Source: UBA1672 sp964352665
GTDB taxonomy: Bacteria; Pseudomonadota; Alphaproteobacteria; Micavibrionales; Micavibrionaceae
Assembly (NCBI GenBank): GCA_964352665.1
Contig: CAYGSJ010000006.1
Location: 62,001-126,000 of the forward strand
Reading direction: 5' to 3'
Length of the DNA stretch: 64,000 bases
Shown: positions 50,672 to 59,047 of the stretch, in pieces
Layout of the letters: each line of letters starts with the position of its first letter
Position numbering within the stretch: the first letter of the stretch is position 1
Notes under the pieces: generated by a model
The model's input: the letters and a program-made list of their open reading frames with translations, nothing else
Told to the model about the DNA's origin: nothing
Databases searched by the model: none
Program-made: the position numbers and the translations under genes

Positions 50672-51376
50672 ATGGCTGAGAAGAAATCTGAAAAGAAAAC
50701 CGCAAAAAAGTCTGAAGAAAAAGTCGAGAAAAAAGTGACTAAAAAAGCAGCAAAAGCGGAGAAAACCGACAAAAAGTCTGAAGTAAAGGTCGAGAAAAAA
50801 GTGACCAAGAAGACTGAAAAGAAGGTTGAGAAAAAGGAAGAAAAGGTTACAGACCTCAAGGATATTGGTGAAGCAGTGGCCGAGGCCGAGGCGAAGGAAA
50901 CAAAGCCTGCCGAAGCTGATGCAAAAACAAACGAACAAGCCGATACAGCTCAATCTTCATCCGGTAAGAAGGAAAAGAAAGTTGATGATCTGGGCCGTGC
51001 CTATGCAACAGGGCGTCGTAAAGATGCAGTTGCCCGTGTATGGATCAAGCCAGGATCAGGTAAGGTGATTGTAAATGGTAAGGATCAGGCCGAGTACTTC
51101 TCACGCCAGACACACCGTTTGATTATGAACCAGCCGTTTCTTGTTGCAAATCGCGTTGGTCAGTTCGATGTTATGTGTACCGTAAAGGGCGGTGGCTTAT
51201 CTGGCCATGCCGGTGCGGTTCGTCACGGTATTTCACGTGCGCTTGAGAACTTCGAGCCTGAGCTTCGTGGGCCACTTAAGAAAGCCGGTATGATCACACG
51301 TGATGATCGTATTGTTGAACGTAAAAAGGTCGGTAAGCACAAGGCACGTAGAACAAAGCAGTGGGCAAAGCGTTAA
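50672..51376 (+). CDS. rpsI: 30S ribosomal protein S9 with long Lys/Glu-rich N-terminal extension
   Basis: A 234-aa protein. The S9 core is about residues 106-234: GRAYATGRRKDAVARVWIKPGSGKVIVNGK, then the C-terminal RRTKQWAKR tail reaching the P-site tRNA. The first roughly 105 residues are low-complexity K/E/A/T sequence with KVEKKVTKK at 17-25 and 39-47. Most S9 proteins are about 130 aa and alphaproteobacterial ones somewhat longer, so about 75-100 residues are extra. The extension is in frame and has the gene's own ribosome site (AGGAT) and ATG. Terminator follows at 51406. Confidence 0.94.
   Translation: MAEKKSEKKTAKKSEEKVEKKVTKKAAKAEKTDKKSEVKVEKKVTKKTEKKVEKKEEKVTDLKDIGEAVAEAEAKETKPAEADAKTNEQADTAQSSSGKKEKKVDDLGRAYATGRRKDAVARVWIKPGSGKVIVNGKDQAEYFSRQTHRLIMNQPFLVANRVGQFDVMCTVKGGGLSGHAGAVRHGISRALENFEPELRGPLKKAGMITRDDRIVERKKVGKHKARRTKQWAKR
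50705..50812 (+). repeat. Tandem in-frame duplication (66-bp period) in rpsI extension
   Basis: The segment encoding KKSEEKVEKKVTKK (from 50705) is repeated 66 bp later (from 50771) with few base changes, pointing to recent expansion by slippage or recombination. Confidence 0.7.
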
Positions 51377-51405
51377 TAGCCCGCTTTTATTATACAAAAT
51401 TTACA

Positions 51406-51446
51406 AACGTCCCAATGGATATCTTTTCTTTGGGGCGTTTTTCTTT
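51406..51446 (+). terminator. Rho-independent terminator after rpsI
   Basis: AACGTCCCAA pairs with TTGGGGCGTT across a roughly 13-nt loop (one G-U), then TTTTTCTTTT. It lies 30 nt after the rpsI stop and just upstream of the carbonic anhydrase ATG. Confidence 0.75.
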
Positions 51447-51458
51447 TACAGTCGCTCC

Positions 51459-51986
51459 ATGAGCAACTTTATCCTTCCTTATAAGGGCATCATGCCCAAA
51501 ATCCACAACACGGCCTTTATTGCGCCTTCAGCGTCCATTATCGGGGATGTCCAGATCGGTGAAGACACCAATATCTGGTATAACTGCGTTTTACGCGGCG
51601 ATGTAAACGATATCAAGATCGGCAAGCGCACCAATATTCAAGATGGCAGCGTTATTCACGTTACCACCGATTTTCAAGGAACCTATGTTGGAGACGATGT
51701 CACGGTAGGGCATTCGGCGATCTTACATGCCTGTACGGTGGAAAATTTCGGTTTTGTAGGTATGCAGGCCTGTGTAATGGACGGCGCGGTTGTCGAAAGC
51801 CATGCCATGCTTGCGGCGGGCGCATTGTTAACACCGGGAAAACGTGTCCCTTCGGGGCAGTTATGGGGGGGATCACCGGCCAGATATATGCGTGATCTAA
51901 AGCAGGAAGAGCTTGATTATATCAAGTGGTCAGCGCCGCATTACGTGGAATTGGGGCAAGAGCACAAGCGCGAAGTAAAATCCTAG
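51459..51986 (+). CDS. Gamma-class carbonic anhydrase-like hexapeptide protein
   Basis: A 175-aa left-handed beta-helix trimer protein. Hexapeptide repeats from about 20: IAPSASIIGDVQIGEDTNIWYNCVLRGDVNDIKIGKRTNIQDGSVIHV. Metal His residues occur in VIHV and TVGHSAILHACTV. LLTPGKRVPSGQLWGGSPARYMRDL follows. Family members include gamma-CA and YrdA/PaaY-type proteins. I choose ATG 51459 (hexapeptide start follows); no clear ribosome site. Its stop overlaps the convergent phaC by 4 nt. Confidence 0.88.
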   Translation: MSNFILPYKGIMPKIHNTAFIAPSASIIGDVQIGEDTNIWYNCVLRGDVNDIKIGKRTNIQDGSVIHVTTDFQGTYVGDDVTVGHSAILHACTVENFGFVGMQACVMDGAVVESHAMLAAGALLTPGKRVPSGQLWGGSPARYMRDLKQEELDYIKWSAPHYVELGQEHKREVKS

Positions 51987-53791
51987 GTTCTGATTTTGAC
52001 GTAGCTACCGGGGGCCGGTTCAAGGCCTTTTTTTACTTTTCTTGCGGTAACTTTCTCTCCGCTATATTTGGAAACCCATTTTTCCCATGTAGGCCACCAC
52101 GATCCTTCTGCTTGTTTTGCACCTTCCAGCCAATCCTCATGATTTTCACCAAGTTTCTTGTTTGTCCAGTAGCAGTATTTATTTTTGTTTGGAGCATTGA
52201 TGACGCCCGCAATATGGCCGGATGCAGCGAGGGTGAATGTGACATTATCGCCCATTAGCTTTGCGCCTTCATATGTCGCTTTCCACGGTGCGATGTGGTC
52301 TTCCTTGGTTGAAAGGAAGTAACAGGGGGTTTTTACCTTGGACAGGTCAATCGGCGTGTTATTCATATTTATGCCACCGGCTTCGATAAGTTTGTTGTCG
52401 CGATACATGTTGCGTAAATAGAAGCTGTGCATTGCTGCGGGCATATTGGTGCAGTCATCATTCCAATATAGTAAGTCAAAGGGGAATGGTTCGCGCCCCA
52501 TGAGATAATTATTAACCACAAAGGACCAGATCAGGTCATTTGCGCGCATCAAGCTAAAGGTTTTTTGTACTTCTTTGCCGCTTAAGACGCCTTTTTCTTT
52601 CATAACGCGATTCAGGTTCTCCAACTGGTGATCATCCAGAAACAGTTTCATATCTCCGGCATGCTCGAAATTAATGAGTGTTGTCAAAAATGTTGCGGAT
52701 TCAACGCGCTTATCCTGCTTTTTTGATGCAAGATAGGCCAGTGTTGTGGCCAGCAAAGTGCCGCCAAGGCAATAACCCACCAGATTTATCTTTTCTTCCC
52801 CTGTCGTGTCCTGTACCTGATCCATTGCATCCAAGACGCCTTCATTCATGTAGTCTTCGAAGGTTTTTTGCGAGAGTTCTGCCCCTGGATTAACCCAAGA
52901 AATCACAAAGACAGTGTGTCCTTGCTCTACGGCCCATTCAATGAGCGAGTTACCGGCGCGCAGATCAAGAATGTAATATTTATTAATCCATGGTGGAACG
53001 ATGAGAAGGGGCGTTTTATAGGTCTTTTCTGTTTTAGGTTCATACTGGATCAACTGAATAAGATCGTTCTGATAGACGACTTGTCCTTTTGTTGTCGCAA
53101 TGTTTTCACCAAACTTGAATGCTTCGTAATTTGTAGTGCGGATATTTAATTCACCGTGCCCGCGCTCAAGATCTTTAATAAGGTTATTAAAGCCCTTCAC
53201 AAGGTTTTCGCCACCGGTCTTTATGGTTTCATTCAACACTTCCGGATTTGTAAGAAGAAAATTGGAAGGTGATAGGGCGCTGTTAAAAAGCTTTGCCTGA
53301 AAATGCAGTTTTTCCTTTTGCTTATCACTGAGGCCGTCTACTTCCCGAATGGTCTTTTCAACATGTTTACAGGTTAGAAGATAAGATTGCTTAATGAAGT
53401 CGAAAAGGGCGCTTTCTTGCCATTCCGGCGCTTTAAATCTGCGGTCGCCAACTTCTGGTTCTATGATTGTATGAACGTCTTCCCCCATGAAACGGTTCAC
53501 ACTTTCAAACCACAAATGCATCCAGTCTTGTGCGTAGGCGGCCTGGATTTCTAAAAACTTGTTGGGATTTTGTGCAATACGATCCAGAAATTCCAGATAG
53601 CTTTCCTGAACATTCAATGGATCAAAATTAAATGCGGCAAATTGTTCCATGGTTTTTTCATGGTTATAATTTTCCAGATAGCGTTCGAGCAAAGGCTGCG
53701 TTTGCTTGTAAGCATCAAACAGAGCCTTTACAAGCGGGTTGGAGTGGATTGCCGAAGTCATATCACCGTCTGTCTTTTTTGCGGTCATCAT
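51983..53791 (-). CDS. phaC: Class I poly-3-hydroxyalkanoate synthase
   Basis: A 602-aa class I PHA synthase polymerising 3-hydroxybutyryl-CoA into granules. PhaC N-terminal domain (about 60-230), then the alpha/beta hydrolase core. Nucleophile Cys341 in G-Y-C-L-G-G, Asp498 (STKEDHIAPW) and His526 (AASGHIAGV). Conserved PWINKYYILDL and W-N-D-D-C-T-N-M-P. ATG 53791 follows GGGGATAAC; a longer open frame upstream is rejected because it reads through the 53820 inverted repeat. It is isolated from phaAB at 7 kb. Confidence 0.95.
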   Translation of the reverse strand: MMTAKKTDGDMTSAIHSNPLVKALFDAYKQTQPLLERYLENYNHEKTMEQFAAFNFDPLNVQESYLEFLDRIAQNPNKFLEIQAAYAQDWMHLWFESVNRFMGEDVHTIIEPEVGDRRFKAPEWQESALFDFIKQSYLLTCKHVEKTIREVDGLSDKQKEKLHFQAKLFNSALSPSNFLLTNPEVLNETIKTGGENLVKGFNNLIKDLERGHGELNIRTTNYEAFKFGENIATTKGQVVYQNDLIQLIQYEPKTEKTYKTPLLIVPPWINKYYILDLRAGNSLIEWAVEQGHTVFVISWVNPGAELSQKTFEDYMNEGVLDAMDQVQDTTGEEKINLVGYCLGGTLLATTLAYLASKKQDKRVESATFLTTLINFEHAGDMKLFLDDHQLENLNRVMKEKGVLSGKEVQKTFSLMRANDLIWSFVVNNYLMGREPFPFDLLYWNDDCTNMPAAMHSFYLRNMYRDNKLIEAGGINMNNTPIDLSKVKTPCYFLSTKEDHIAPWKATYEGAKLMGDNVTFTLAASGHIAGVINAPNKNKYCYWTNKKLGENHEDWLEGAKQAEGSWWPTWEKWVSKYSGEKVTARKVKKGLEPAPGSYVKIRT

Positions 53792-53819
53792 ATAGTTATC
53801 CCCATAATCAATGTATAAG

Positions 53820-53842
53820 TTTGTGCACGAAATGTGCACAAA
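53820..53842. promoter_or_regulatory. TTTGTGCAC/GTGCACAAA inverted repeat upstream of class I phaC
   Basis: TTTGTGCAC (53820-53828), 5-nt spacer, GTGCACAAA (53834-53842): perfect 9-bp arms, 29-51 nt before the phaC ATG in the gap shared with divergent hom. The core TGCAC recurs at 6271-6326 and 2097-2110. PhaR is the likely ligand by biology (inference). Confidence 0.5.
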
Positions 53843-53961
53843 AATCAAATTGCAAATACGTATAAGCAAAAACCAAGCCAAGTTGTGGATTTTATATGGG
53901 GAGTGTTGCGCAGTTTTGCAAAGCGCGATATTACGTTAGGAACATAAAAAGGAATCAAAAA

Positions 53962-55254
53962 ATGAGTGAGCCATTTCGCGTAGGAATAGTCGGTCTGGGA
54001 ACCGTGGGGGTCGGGGTTTTAAAAGCTTTGACCCAAAATGCAGAGATTATAGAAAAACGTGCCGGCAGGCGGATTGAGATTGCCGCGGTTTCTGCCAAAG
54101 ATAAAACCCGCGATCGTGGTGTTGATATTTCGGGGTTCGATTGGGTAGATAACTCAGTGGATATGGCAATACGTGATGATGTTGACGTTGTTGTTGAACT
54201 GATAGGCGGGCAGGACGGTGTGGCTCTGGACCTGGTGCAAAGTGCGCTGGAGCAGAAAAAGCACGTTGTGACGGCTAATAAGGCGCTTTTGGCCCATCAT
54301 GGATATGCACTGGCTCAAAAGGCAGAGAATAACAATGTGTCTCTTGCTTACGAGGCAGCCGTGGCAGGCGGAATTCCAATTATAAAGGCGTTACGCGAGG
54401 GTTTTGCTGCAAATAATGTTAATGCTGTCTATGGGATATTAAACGGCACTTGTAATTATATTCTTACGGCTATGCGGAAAACAGGACGTGATTTTGCCGA
54501 TGTTTTAAAAGAAGCGCAGGAACTAGGCTATGCCGAGGCTGACCCTGCCTTTGATGTTGAAGGTGTTGATGCTGCGCATAAGCTTTGTATTCTTGTGGCT
54601 TTGGCGTTTGGGGTTAAGCCTGATTTCGGGGCGCTTCATATTCAGGGAATCACGAATATCAGTGCTGTTGACATAGTGCATGCCGATGAATTCGGGTATC
54701 GCATCAAGCTGCTTGGTATTGCGCGTAAGATTGACGGCAGAATCATGCAGGTTATGGAGCCGTGTCTGGTGCCGGTTCACTCACGGATGGGGGCAATCGA
54801 AAAGGTATATAACGCCGTCTATGTGAAAGGTGATTTTGTCGACACGCCTCTTTTGACCGGAAAAGGCGCTGGAGAGGGGCCAACGGCCTCATCTGTTGTT
54901 GCCGATATTATTGATCTGGCGCGTGGGTTTAATGTGCCGGTTTTCGGTATTCCTGCAAAACTATTAGATGATGCGCAGTGGCTCGACGTTGGTGAAACGC
55001 GCTCTCATTATTATTTGAGGCTTAATGTGATTGATCAGGCCGGTGTTATTGCCGACATATCGTCAATTCTAAGAGACCAAAATATATCCATTGAGGGTTT
55101 GGTACAGCGCGGTCGTGATCCGGGCCAGTCCGTTCCCGTTGTTATTAAATGCCATGAGACGCGTCACGCAGATATAGTGAAAGCCGCGGAATTAATAGAG
55201 AATTTAGAGGTTTGCACCGAAAAACCTTGTCTCATGCGCATAGAGGAGCTATAG
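53962..55254 (+). CDS. hom: Homoserine dehydrogenase
   Basis: A 430-aa NAD(P)H enzyme making homoserine from aspartate semialdehyde for threonine and methionine. Rossmann loop GIVGLGTVGVGVLKAL; catalytic region TANKALLAHHG, YEAAVAGGIPIIKALREG, GILNGTCNYILTAM and the EAQELGYAEADPAFDVEGVDAAHK loop. C-terminal ACT domain (about 350-430) for threonine feedback. ATG 53962 has AAGGA about 8 nt upstream; the open frame extends 22 codons earlier. glpX follows after 29 nt. Confidence 0.95.
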   Translation: MSEPFRVGIVGLGTVGVGVLKALTQNAEIIEKRAGRRIEIAAVSAKDKTRDRGVDISGFDWVDNSVDMAIRDDVDVVVELIGGQDGVALDLVQSALEQKKHVVTANKALLAHHGYALAQKAENNNVSLAYEAAVAGGIPIIKALREGFAANNVNAVYGILNGTCNYILTAMRKTGRDFADVLKEAQELGYAEADPAFDVEGVDAAHKLCILVALAFGVKPDFGALHIQGITNISAVDIVHADEFGYRIKLLGIARKIDGRIMQVMEPCLVPVHSRMGAIEKVYNAVYVKGDFVDTPLLTGKGAGEGPTASSVVADIIDLARGFNVPVFGIPAKLLDDAQWLDVGETRSHYYLRLNVIDQAGVIADISSILRDQNISIEGLVQRGRDPGQSVPVVIKCHETRHADIVKAAELIENLEVCTEKPCLMRIEEL

Positions 55255-55283
55255 ATTAGCGCATCATTATAAGAGGTTTAGAT

Positions 55284-56303
55284 ATGACAGAAGCGCAAAA
55301 GGCAGCAAAAAACATGACACAGGATAACCTTATGGACCGTAATTTAGCGATGGAAGTCGCTCGTGTAACGGAAGCAGCGGCTTTGGCTGCGTCCAAGCTT
55401 GTCGGGCGCGGTGACAAGGTGGCGGCGGATCAGGTTGCCGTGGACGCCATGCGTTCAGCACTTAATACGCTTCATATTCAAGGGCGCGTTGTTATTGGCG
55501 AAGGTGAACGTGATGAAGCGCCTATGCTTTATATTGGCGAGGAAGTAGGGGCCGGTAATGGTGGCCCGAGGATTGATATTGCGCTTGATCCACTGGAAGG
55601 GACAGATATTACAGCATCCGGCGGGCCAAATGCACTTGCTGTTATTGCTATGACAGATGAGGGCGGGTTTTTGAACGCACCTGATGTGTATATGGATAAA
55701 ATCGCCGTGGGTGCAGGTGTTGACCCGAGAGTTCTGGATCTTGATGCACCTATCGGTGATGTGCTTAAGAAAGTGGCCAAGGAAAAGGGCGGTAATATTG
55801 ACGAGCTGATGGTTTGTATTCTGGATCGTCCGCGTCATGAAGATCTTATCAGAGATGTGCGTGCGTCAGGTGCACGCATTACACTGATTGGTGATGGTGA
55901 TGTTAGCGCTGTTATTGCAACCACTGACCCTGATACAGGCATTGACCTTTATGTTGGTTCAGGAGGCGCACCGGAAGGTGTTCTGGCGGCGGCGGCATTA
56001 CAATGTATTGGTGGTTCAATGTTGGGCCGCCTGACATTCCGTAATGATGATGAACGCGCCCGTGCAGAGCGTTGGGGGATTACTGACCTTAATGCGATAT
56101 ACACAACGGACGATCTGGCCAAAGGCGATAACGTTATGTTTGCAGCAACAGGTGTTACAGACGGTACAATGCTGCGCGGTGTAAGACGTTATCCGGGTGG
56201 CGCAAAAACATCGACAATTGTTATGCGCTCTAAATCCGGTACGGTGCGCCGTATCGAAGCAACGCACAATTTCAAGCGTAAAAACTGGCTTAAATCCATT
56301 TAA
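55284..56303 (+). CDS. glpX: Fructose-1,6-bisphosphatase class II
   Basis: A 339-aa GlpX-type phosphatase for gluconeogenesis. RNLAMEVARVTEAAALAASKLVGRGDKVAADQVAVDAM N-terminus, metal motif GEGERDEAPMLYIGE, DPLEGTDITA, and C-terminal VMFAATGVTDGTMLRGVRRY. GAGG precedes the ATG. The hom-glpX-recJ run is common in Alphaproteobacteria. Confidence 0.95.
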   Translation: MTEAQKAAKNMTQDNLMDRNLAMEVARVTEAAALAASKLVGRGDKVAADQVAVDAMRSALNTLHIQGRVVIGEGERDEAPMLYIGEEVGAGNGGPRIDIALDPLEGTDITASGGPNALAVIAMTDEGGFLNAPDVYMDKIAVGAGVDPRVLDLDAPIGDVLKKVAKEKGGNIDELMVCILDRPRHEDLIRDVRASGARITLIGDGDVSAVIATTDPDTGIDLYVGSGGAPEGVLAAAALQCIGGSMLGRLTFRNDDERARAERWGITDLNAIYTTDDLAKGDNVMFAATGVTDGTMLRGVRRYPGGAKTSTIVMRSKSGTVRRIEATHNFKRKNWLKSI

Positions 56304-56341
56304 TGCTTCTTGTTTTAGCGCGAATCTTCTAGTCTTTTACA

Positions 56342-58153
56342 ATGTCAAAAAGCTTAGTAAAATGCTCTGTTAATAAGGCACGATGGGTTGTGCCTGATGT
56401 TTCAATTGACCAAGTCGAGCAATTGGTGCGCCATCATGATATTCCCGAAATTGTCGCACGGCTTTTGTGCCAGCGTGGTGTAAAGCCGGAAGAGGTCGAG
56501 AGTTTTCTCGAACCGACTATGAAGCGTGACTTTCCTGACCCTTTTTCTCTTAAGGGTATGGCGGATATGGCAGAGGATGTGGCCATTGCCATAGAGGCGC
56601 AAAAGAAGTTCGCTATTTTTGGTGATTTTGATGTGGACGGCGCAACTTCCTCGGCTATTTTATACAGGTTTTTAAAAGGGTTAGGTGTTGAGGCGCCGAT
56701 ATATATACCGGACAGGTTAAGCGAGGGGTATGGGCCCAATATAGAAGCACTAAAAACGCTTAAAGAGCAGGGTGCGGATGTCCTGTTTATGCTGGATTGC
56801 GGAACCACGGCATTTGATGTGGTTAAGGCCGGGACCGATTTGGGGTTGCAGATTATTATTCTGGATCACCATGAGTCCGAAGACCGCTTGCCAGAGTGTT
56901 GGCATGTTATCAATCCCAAAAGAAAAGATGACTCATCTGACCTTAAAATGCTTGCCGCGGTTGGCGTGACTTTTTTGTCCTGTGTCGCAATCAACAATCG
57001 TTTGCGTGAGCGCGGGTACTACAAAACAAAGGGAGTCACTGAACCGGATTTGCGATCTTATCTAGATGTGGTTGCGTTGGGTACAGTCTGTGACATGGTT
57101 CCGCTTTTGGGGGCAAATCGTTTGTTTGTAAAATCCGGATTTGCCATTCCATACGAGCACATGAATCTGGGTATACAATCTCTTATGAGCGTTGCGCGTA
57201 TCAATGCGCCCATGACCACGTATGATTGCGGTTTTGTGCTTGGGCCGCGTATTAACGCAGGAAGCCGTGTGCACGAAGCGGATTTAGGCGCCAGACTTTT
57301 GGTTTCAGACCATGCCGAGGAAGCCAAAAACATTGCATGGACGCTAAACGACTGTAATGAAAAACGCAAAGCCATACAGCAACAGATGGAAGAACAGGCC
57401 ATTTCCATGGTTGAGGCGCAAAATATAAAGGATACAGCGATGATACTTCTGGATCATGAGGATTGGCATCCGGGTTTGAGTGGTCTTGTTGCGGGTCGAA
57501 TAAAAGAAAAGTATAACCGCCCTACTTGCGTTGTTACCTATGCCTATGATTTGTCAGGACGCAAGGAAGGCCGCGGCTCTGGCCGCTCTATTCCGGGGAT
57601 TCATATTGCACAAAGTTTTATTGATGCGCGCAGCAAAGGCATACTCGAAAAAGGCGGTGGCCATGCGATGGCAGGCGGATTTACAGTGTTACCAGAGAAA
57701 TTACCAGAGCTCAGGGTGTTTCTTGACGAAAATATTGCCGAGCAAATGAAAAATACAGATACGAATGTTGAAATATCGGTTGATGGCATACTCACATCCA
57801 GAGGTATTAGTGTTGATCTGGTTGAAATGTTACAAAATAAAGTGGGCCCATTTGGGCAGGAGCAGCCAGAGCCTGTGTTTATGCTGGAAAATATACGTAT
57901 TCATAAGGCCGATATTCTCGGAGAATCCCATATTCGGGTCATGTTAAGCGATTGGGAGGGAGGAAGTTATATCAAAGCCATGGCTTTTAGAAGCGTAAAC
58001 ACCCCCTTGGGTGACACGTTAATGAAGCAGGGCGCGCATCCTTATCATATATTGGGCCAGCTTAAAGTGAATGAATGGCAGGGCCGAAAAACCGCAGAAA
58101 TGCATATCATCGACGCCTATATAATAGAAGAATCACAAGAGGCGGTGGCCTGA
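56342..58153 (+). CDS. recJ: Single-stranded-DNA-specific exonuclease RecJ
   Basis: A 603-aa 5'-3' exonuclease. DHH-family motifs: FGDFDVDGATSS (motif I), FMLDCGTTAFD (motif II), ILDHHESEDRLP (motif III) and DVVALGTVCDMVPLLGANR (motif IV); DHHA1 with GRKEGRGSGRSIPGIHIAQ. A C-terminal OB fold. It acts in recombination, mismatch and base-excision repair. 38 nt after glpX. Confidence 0.94.
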   Translation: MSKSLVKCSVNKARWVVPDVSIDQVEQLVRHHDIPEIVARLLCQRGVKPEEVESFLEPTMKRDFPDPFSLKGMADMAEDVAIAIEAQKKFAIFGDFDVDGATSSAILYRFLKGLGVEAPIYIPDRLSEGYGPNIEALKTLKEQGADVLFMLDCGTTAFDVVKAGTDLGLQIIILDHHESEDRLPECWHVINPKRKDDSSDLKMLAAVGVTFLSCVAINNRLRERGYYKTKGVTEPDLRSYLDVVALGTVCDMVPLLGANRLFVKSGFAIPYEHMNLGIQSLMSVARINAPMTTYDCGFVLGPRINAGSRVHEADLGARLLVSDHAEEAKNIAWTLNDCNEKRKAIQQQMEEQAISMVEAQNIKDTAMILLDHEDWHPGLSGLVAGRIKEKYNRPTCVVTYAYDLSGRKEGRGSGRSIPGIHIAQSFIDARSKGILEKGGGHAMAGGFTVLPEKLPELRVFLDENIAEQMKNTDTNVEISVDGILTSRGISVDLVEMLQNKVGPFGQEQPEPVFMLENIRIHKADILGESHIRVMLSDWEGGSYIKAMAFRSVNTPLGDTLMKQGAHPYHILGQLKVNEWQGRKTAEMHIIDAYIIEESQEAVA

Positions 58154-58228
58154 AATTTTGAATTATTTCTTTGCTTATTTCACATGCGCAGACTATAAAT
58201 CATGCCAATAATCAATATAGGGGCAAGA

Positions 58229-58621
58229 ATGAGTCAAATGCGTCGCTTACAGGATGTTTTTTCATGGGTGGTGGTTCTATCAGAGGTGAGCCACGTTTTC
58301 TGCTGTGTTTTGCCCAGTATTTTCAGCATTATTACTGTTTTGGTTGGCATGGGTCTCATGGGTGTTATGCCTGTCTGGTTAGACGAGTTTCATCATGTTA
58401 TGCATGATTGGGAGCTTCCGCTTATTGTGATGTCTGCCAGTGTGCTTGTTATTGGCTGGGCTCTTCACTTTGTCAGTAAGAAAATTAATTGCCATGATAC
58501 TGGCTGTGGTCATGAACCGTGTGGCCCTAAAAAGAAGAAAACAGCCAAGATATTAAAATTCGCTACGTTTCTTTTCATAATAAATATAGCGATATATTTT
58601 TCCGTTCATTATCCGGTTTAG
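58229..58621 (+). CDS. Small Cys/His-rich membrane protein, MerC-like
   Basis: A 130-aa protein from ATG 58229 (AGGGG upstream); an ATG 27 nt upstream lacks a ribosome site. Three or four hydrophobic segments. The first contains the paired Cys motif H-V-F-C-C-V-L-P-S-I-F, then H-H-V-M-H-D-W, and a loop CHDTGCGHEPCGPKKKKT. The last segment ends in the C-terminus. The layout resembles MerC-type mercury/heavy-metal membrane proteins, but assignment is uncertain. It follows recJ by 75 nt. Confidence 0.55.
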   Translation: MSQMRRLQDVFSWVVVLSEVSHVFCCVLPSIFSIITVLVGMGLMGVMPVWLDEFHHVMHDWELPLIVMSASVLVIGWALHFVSKKINCHDTGCGHEPCGPKKKKTAKILKFATFLFIINIAIYFSVHYPV

Positions 58622-58642
58622 GCCGAGTTGACTAGCGTAGGT

Positions 58643-59047
58643 TTAATCTTCGTCTATAAAATCTAGTTTTACTTTAAGATCAGTGTTTATCTTTCTGTAA
58701 AAACATGATTTTCTTCCGGTGTGACATGTGCCGTCACTGTCGCTTTTTTGCCCCCTGTTTTCCACTTTTACTTTTACAAGAATACAGTCCTGATCACAGT
58801 CGGTTCGCATCTCGATAATTCTTTGTATGAATCCACTTTCAGCCCCCTTGTGCCAGAGTGCCTTACGGCTCCGCGACCAGTAGTGAACCTCTTTTGATTC
58901 GATGGACCGGTTCAGCGACTCTTCGTTCATAAACGCAAACATCAAGACTTCGCCTGTATCTGTGCAGGTCGTAATGCAAGGTATTAGGCCGTTTTCATCG
59001 AATTTAGGTTCGAAATTGGTTGTTTCTTCGATGTTTTTAAGGGTCAT
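58643..59047 (-). CDS. hisI: Phosphoribosyl-AMP cyclohydrolase
   Basis: A 134-aa histidine pathway enzyme opening the adenine ring of phosphoribosyl-AMP. VLMFAFMNEESLNRSIESKEVHYWSRSRKALWHKG; the metal ligands are in TDCDQDCILV and CHTGRKSCFYR. No fused HisE domain. Its start overlaps the upstream gshB stop by 4 nt. The gene is apart from other his genes. Confidence 0.93.
   Translation of the reverse strand: MTLKNIEETTNFEPKFDENGLIPCITTCTDTGEVLMFAFMNEESLNRSIESKEVHYWSRSRKALWHKGAESGFIQRIIEMRTDCDQDCILVKVKVENRGQKSDSDGTCHTGRKSCFYRKINTDLKVKLDFIDED

Noticed and set aside
53792..53881. N-terminal extension of class I phaC (30 codons)
   Set aside because: It would cover the 53820-53842 inverted repeat and is Cys/Ile/Leu-rich without family similarity; ATG 53791 has a good ribosome site.
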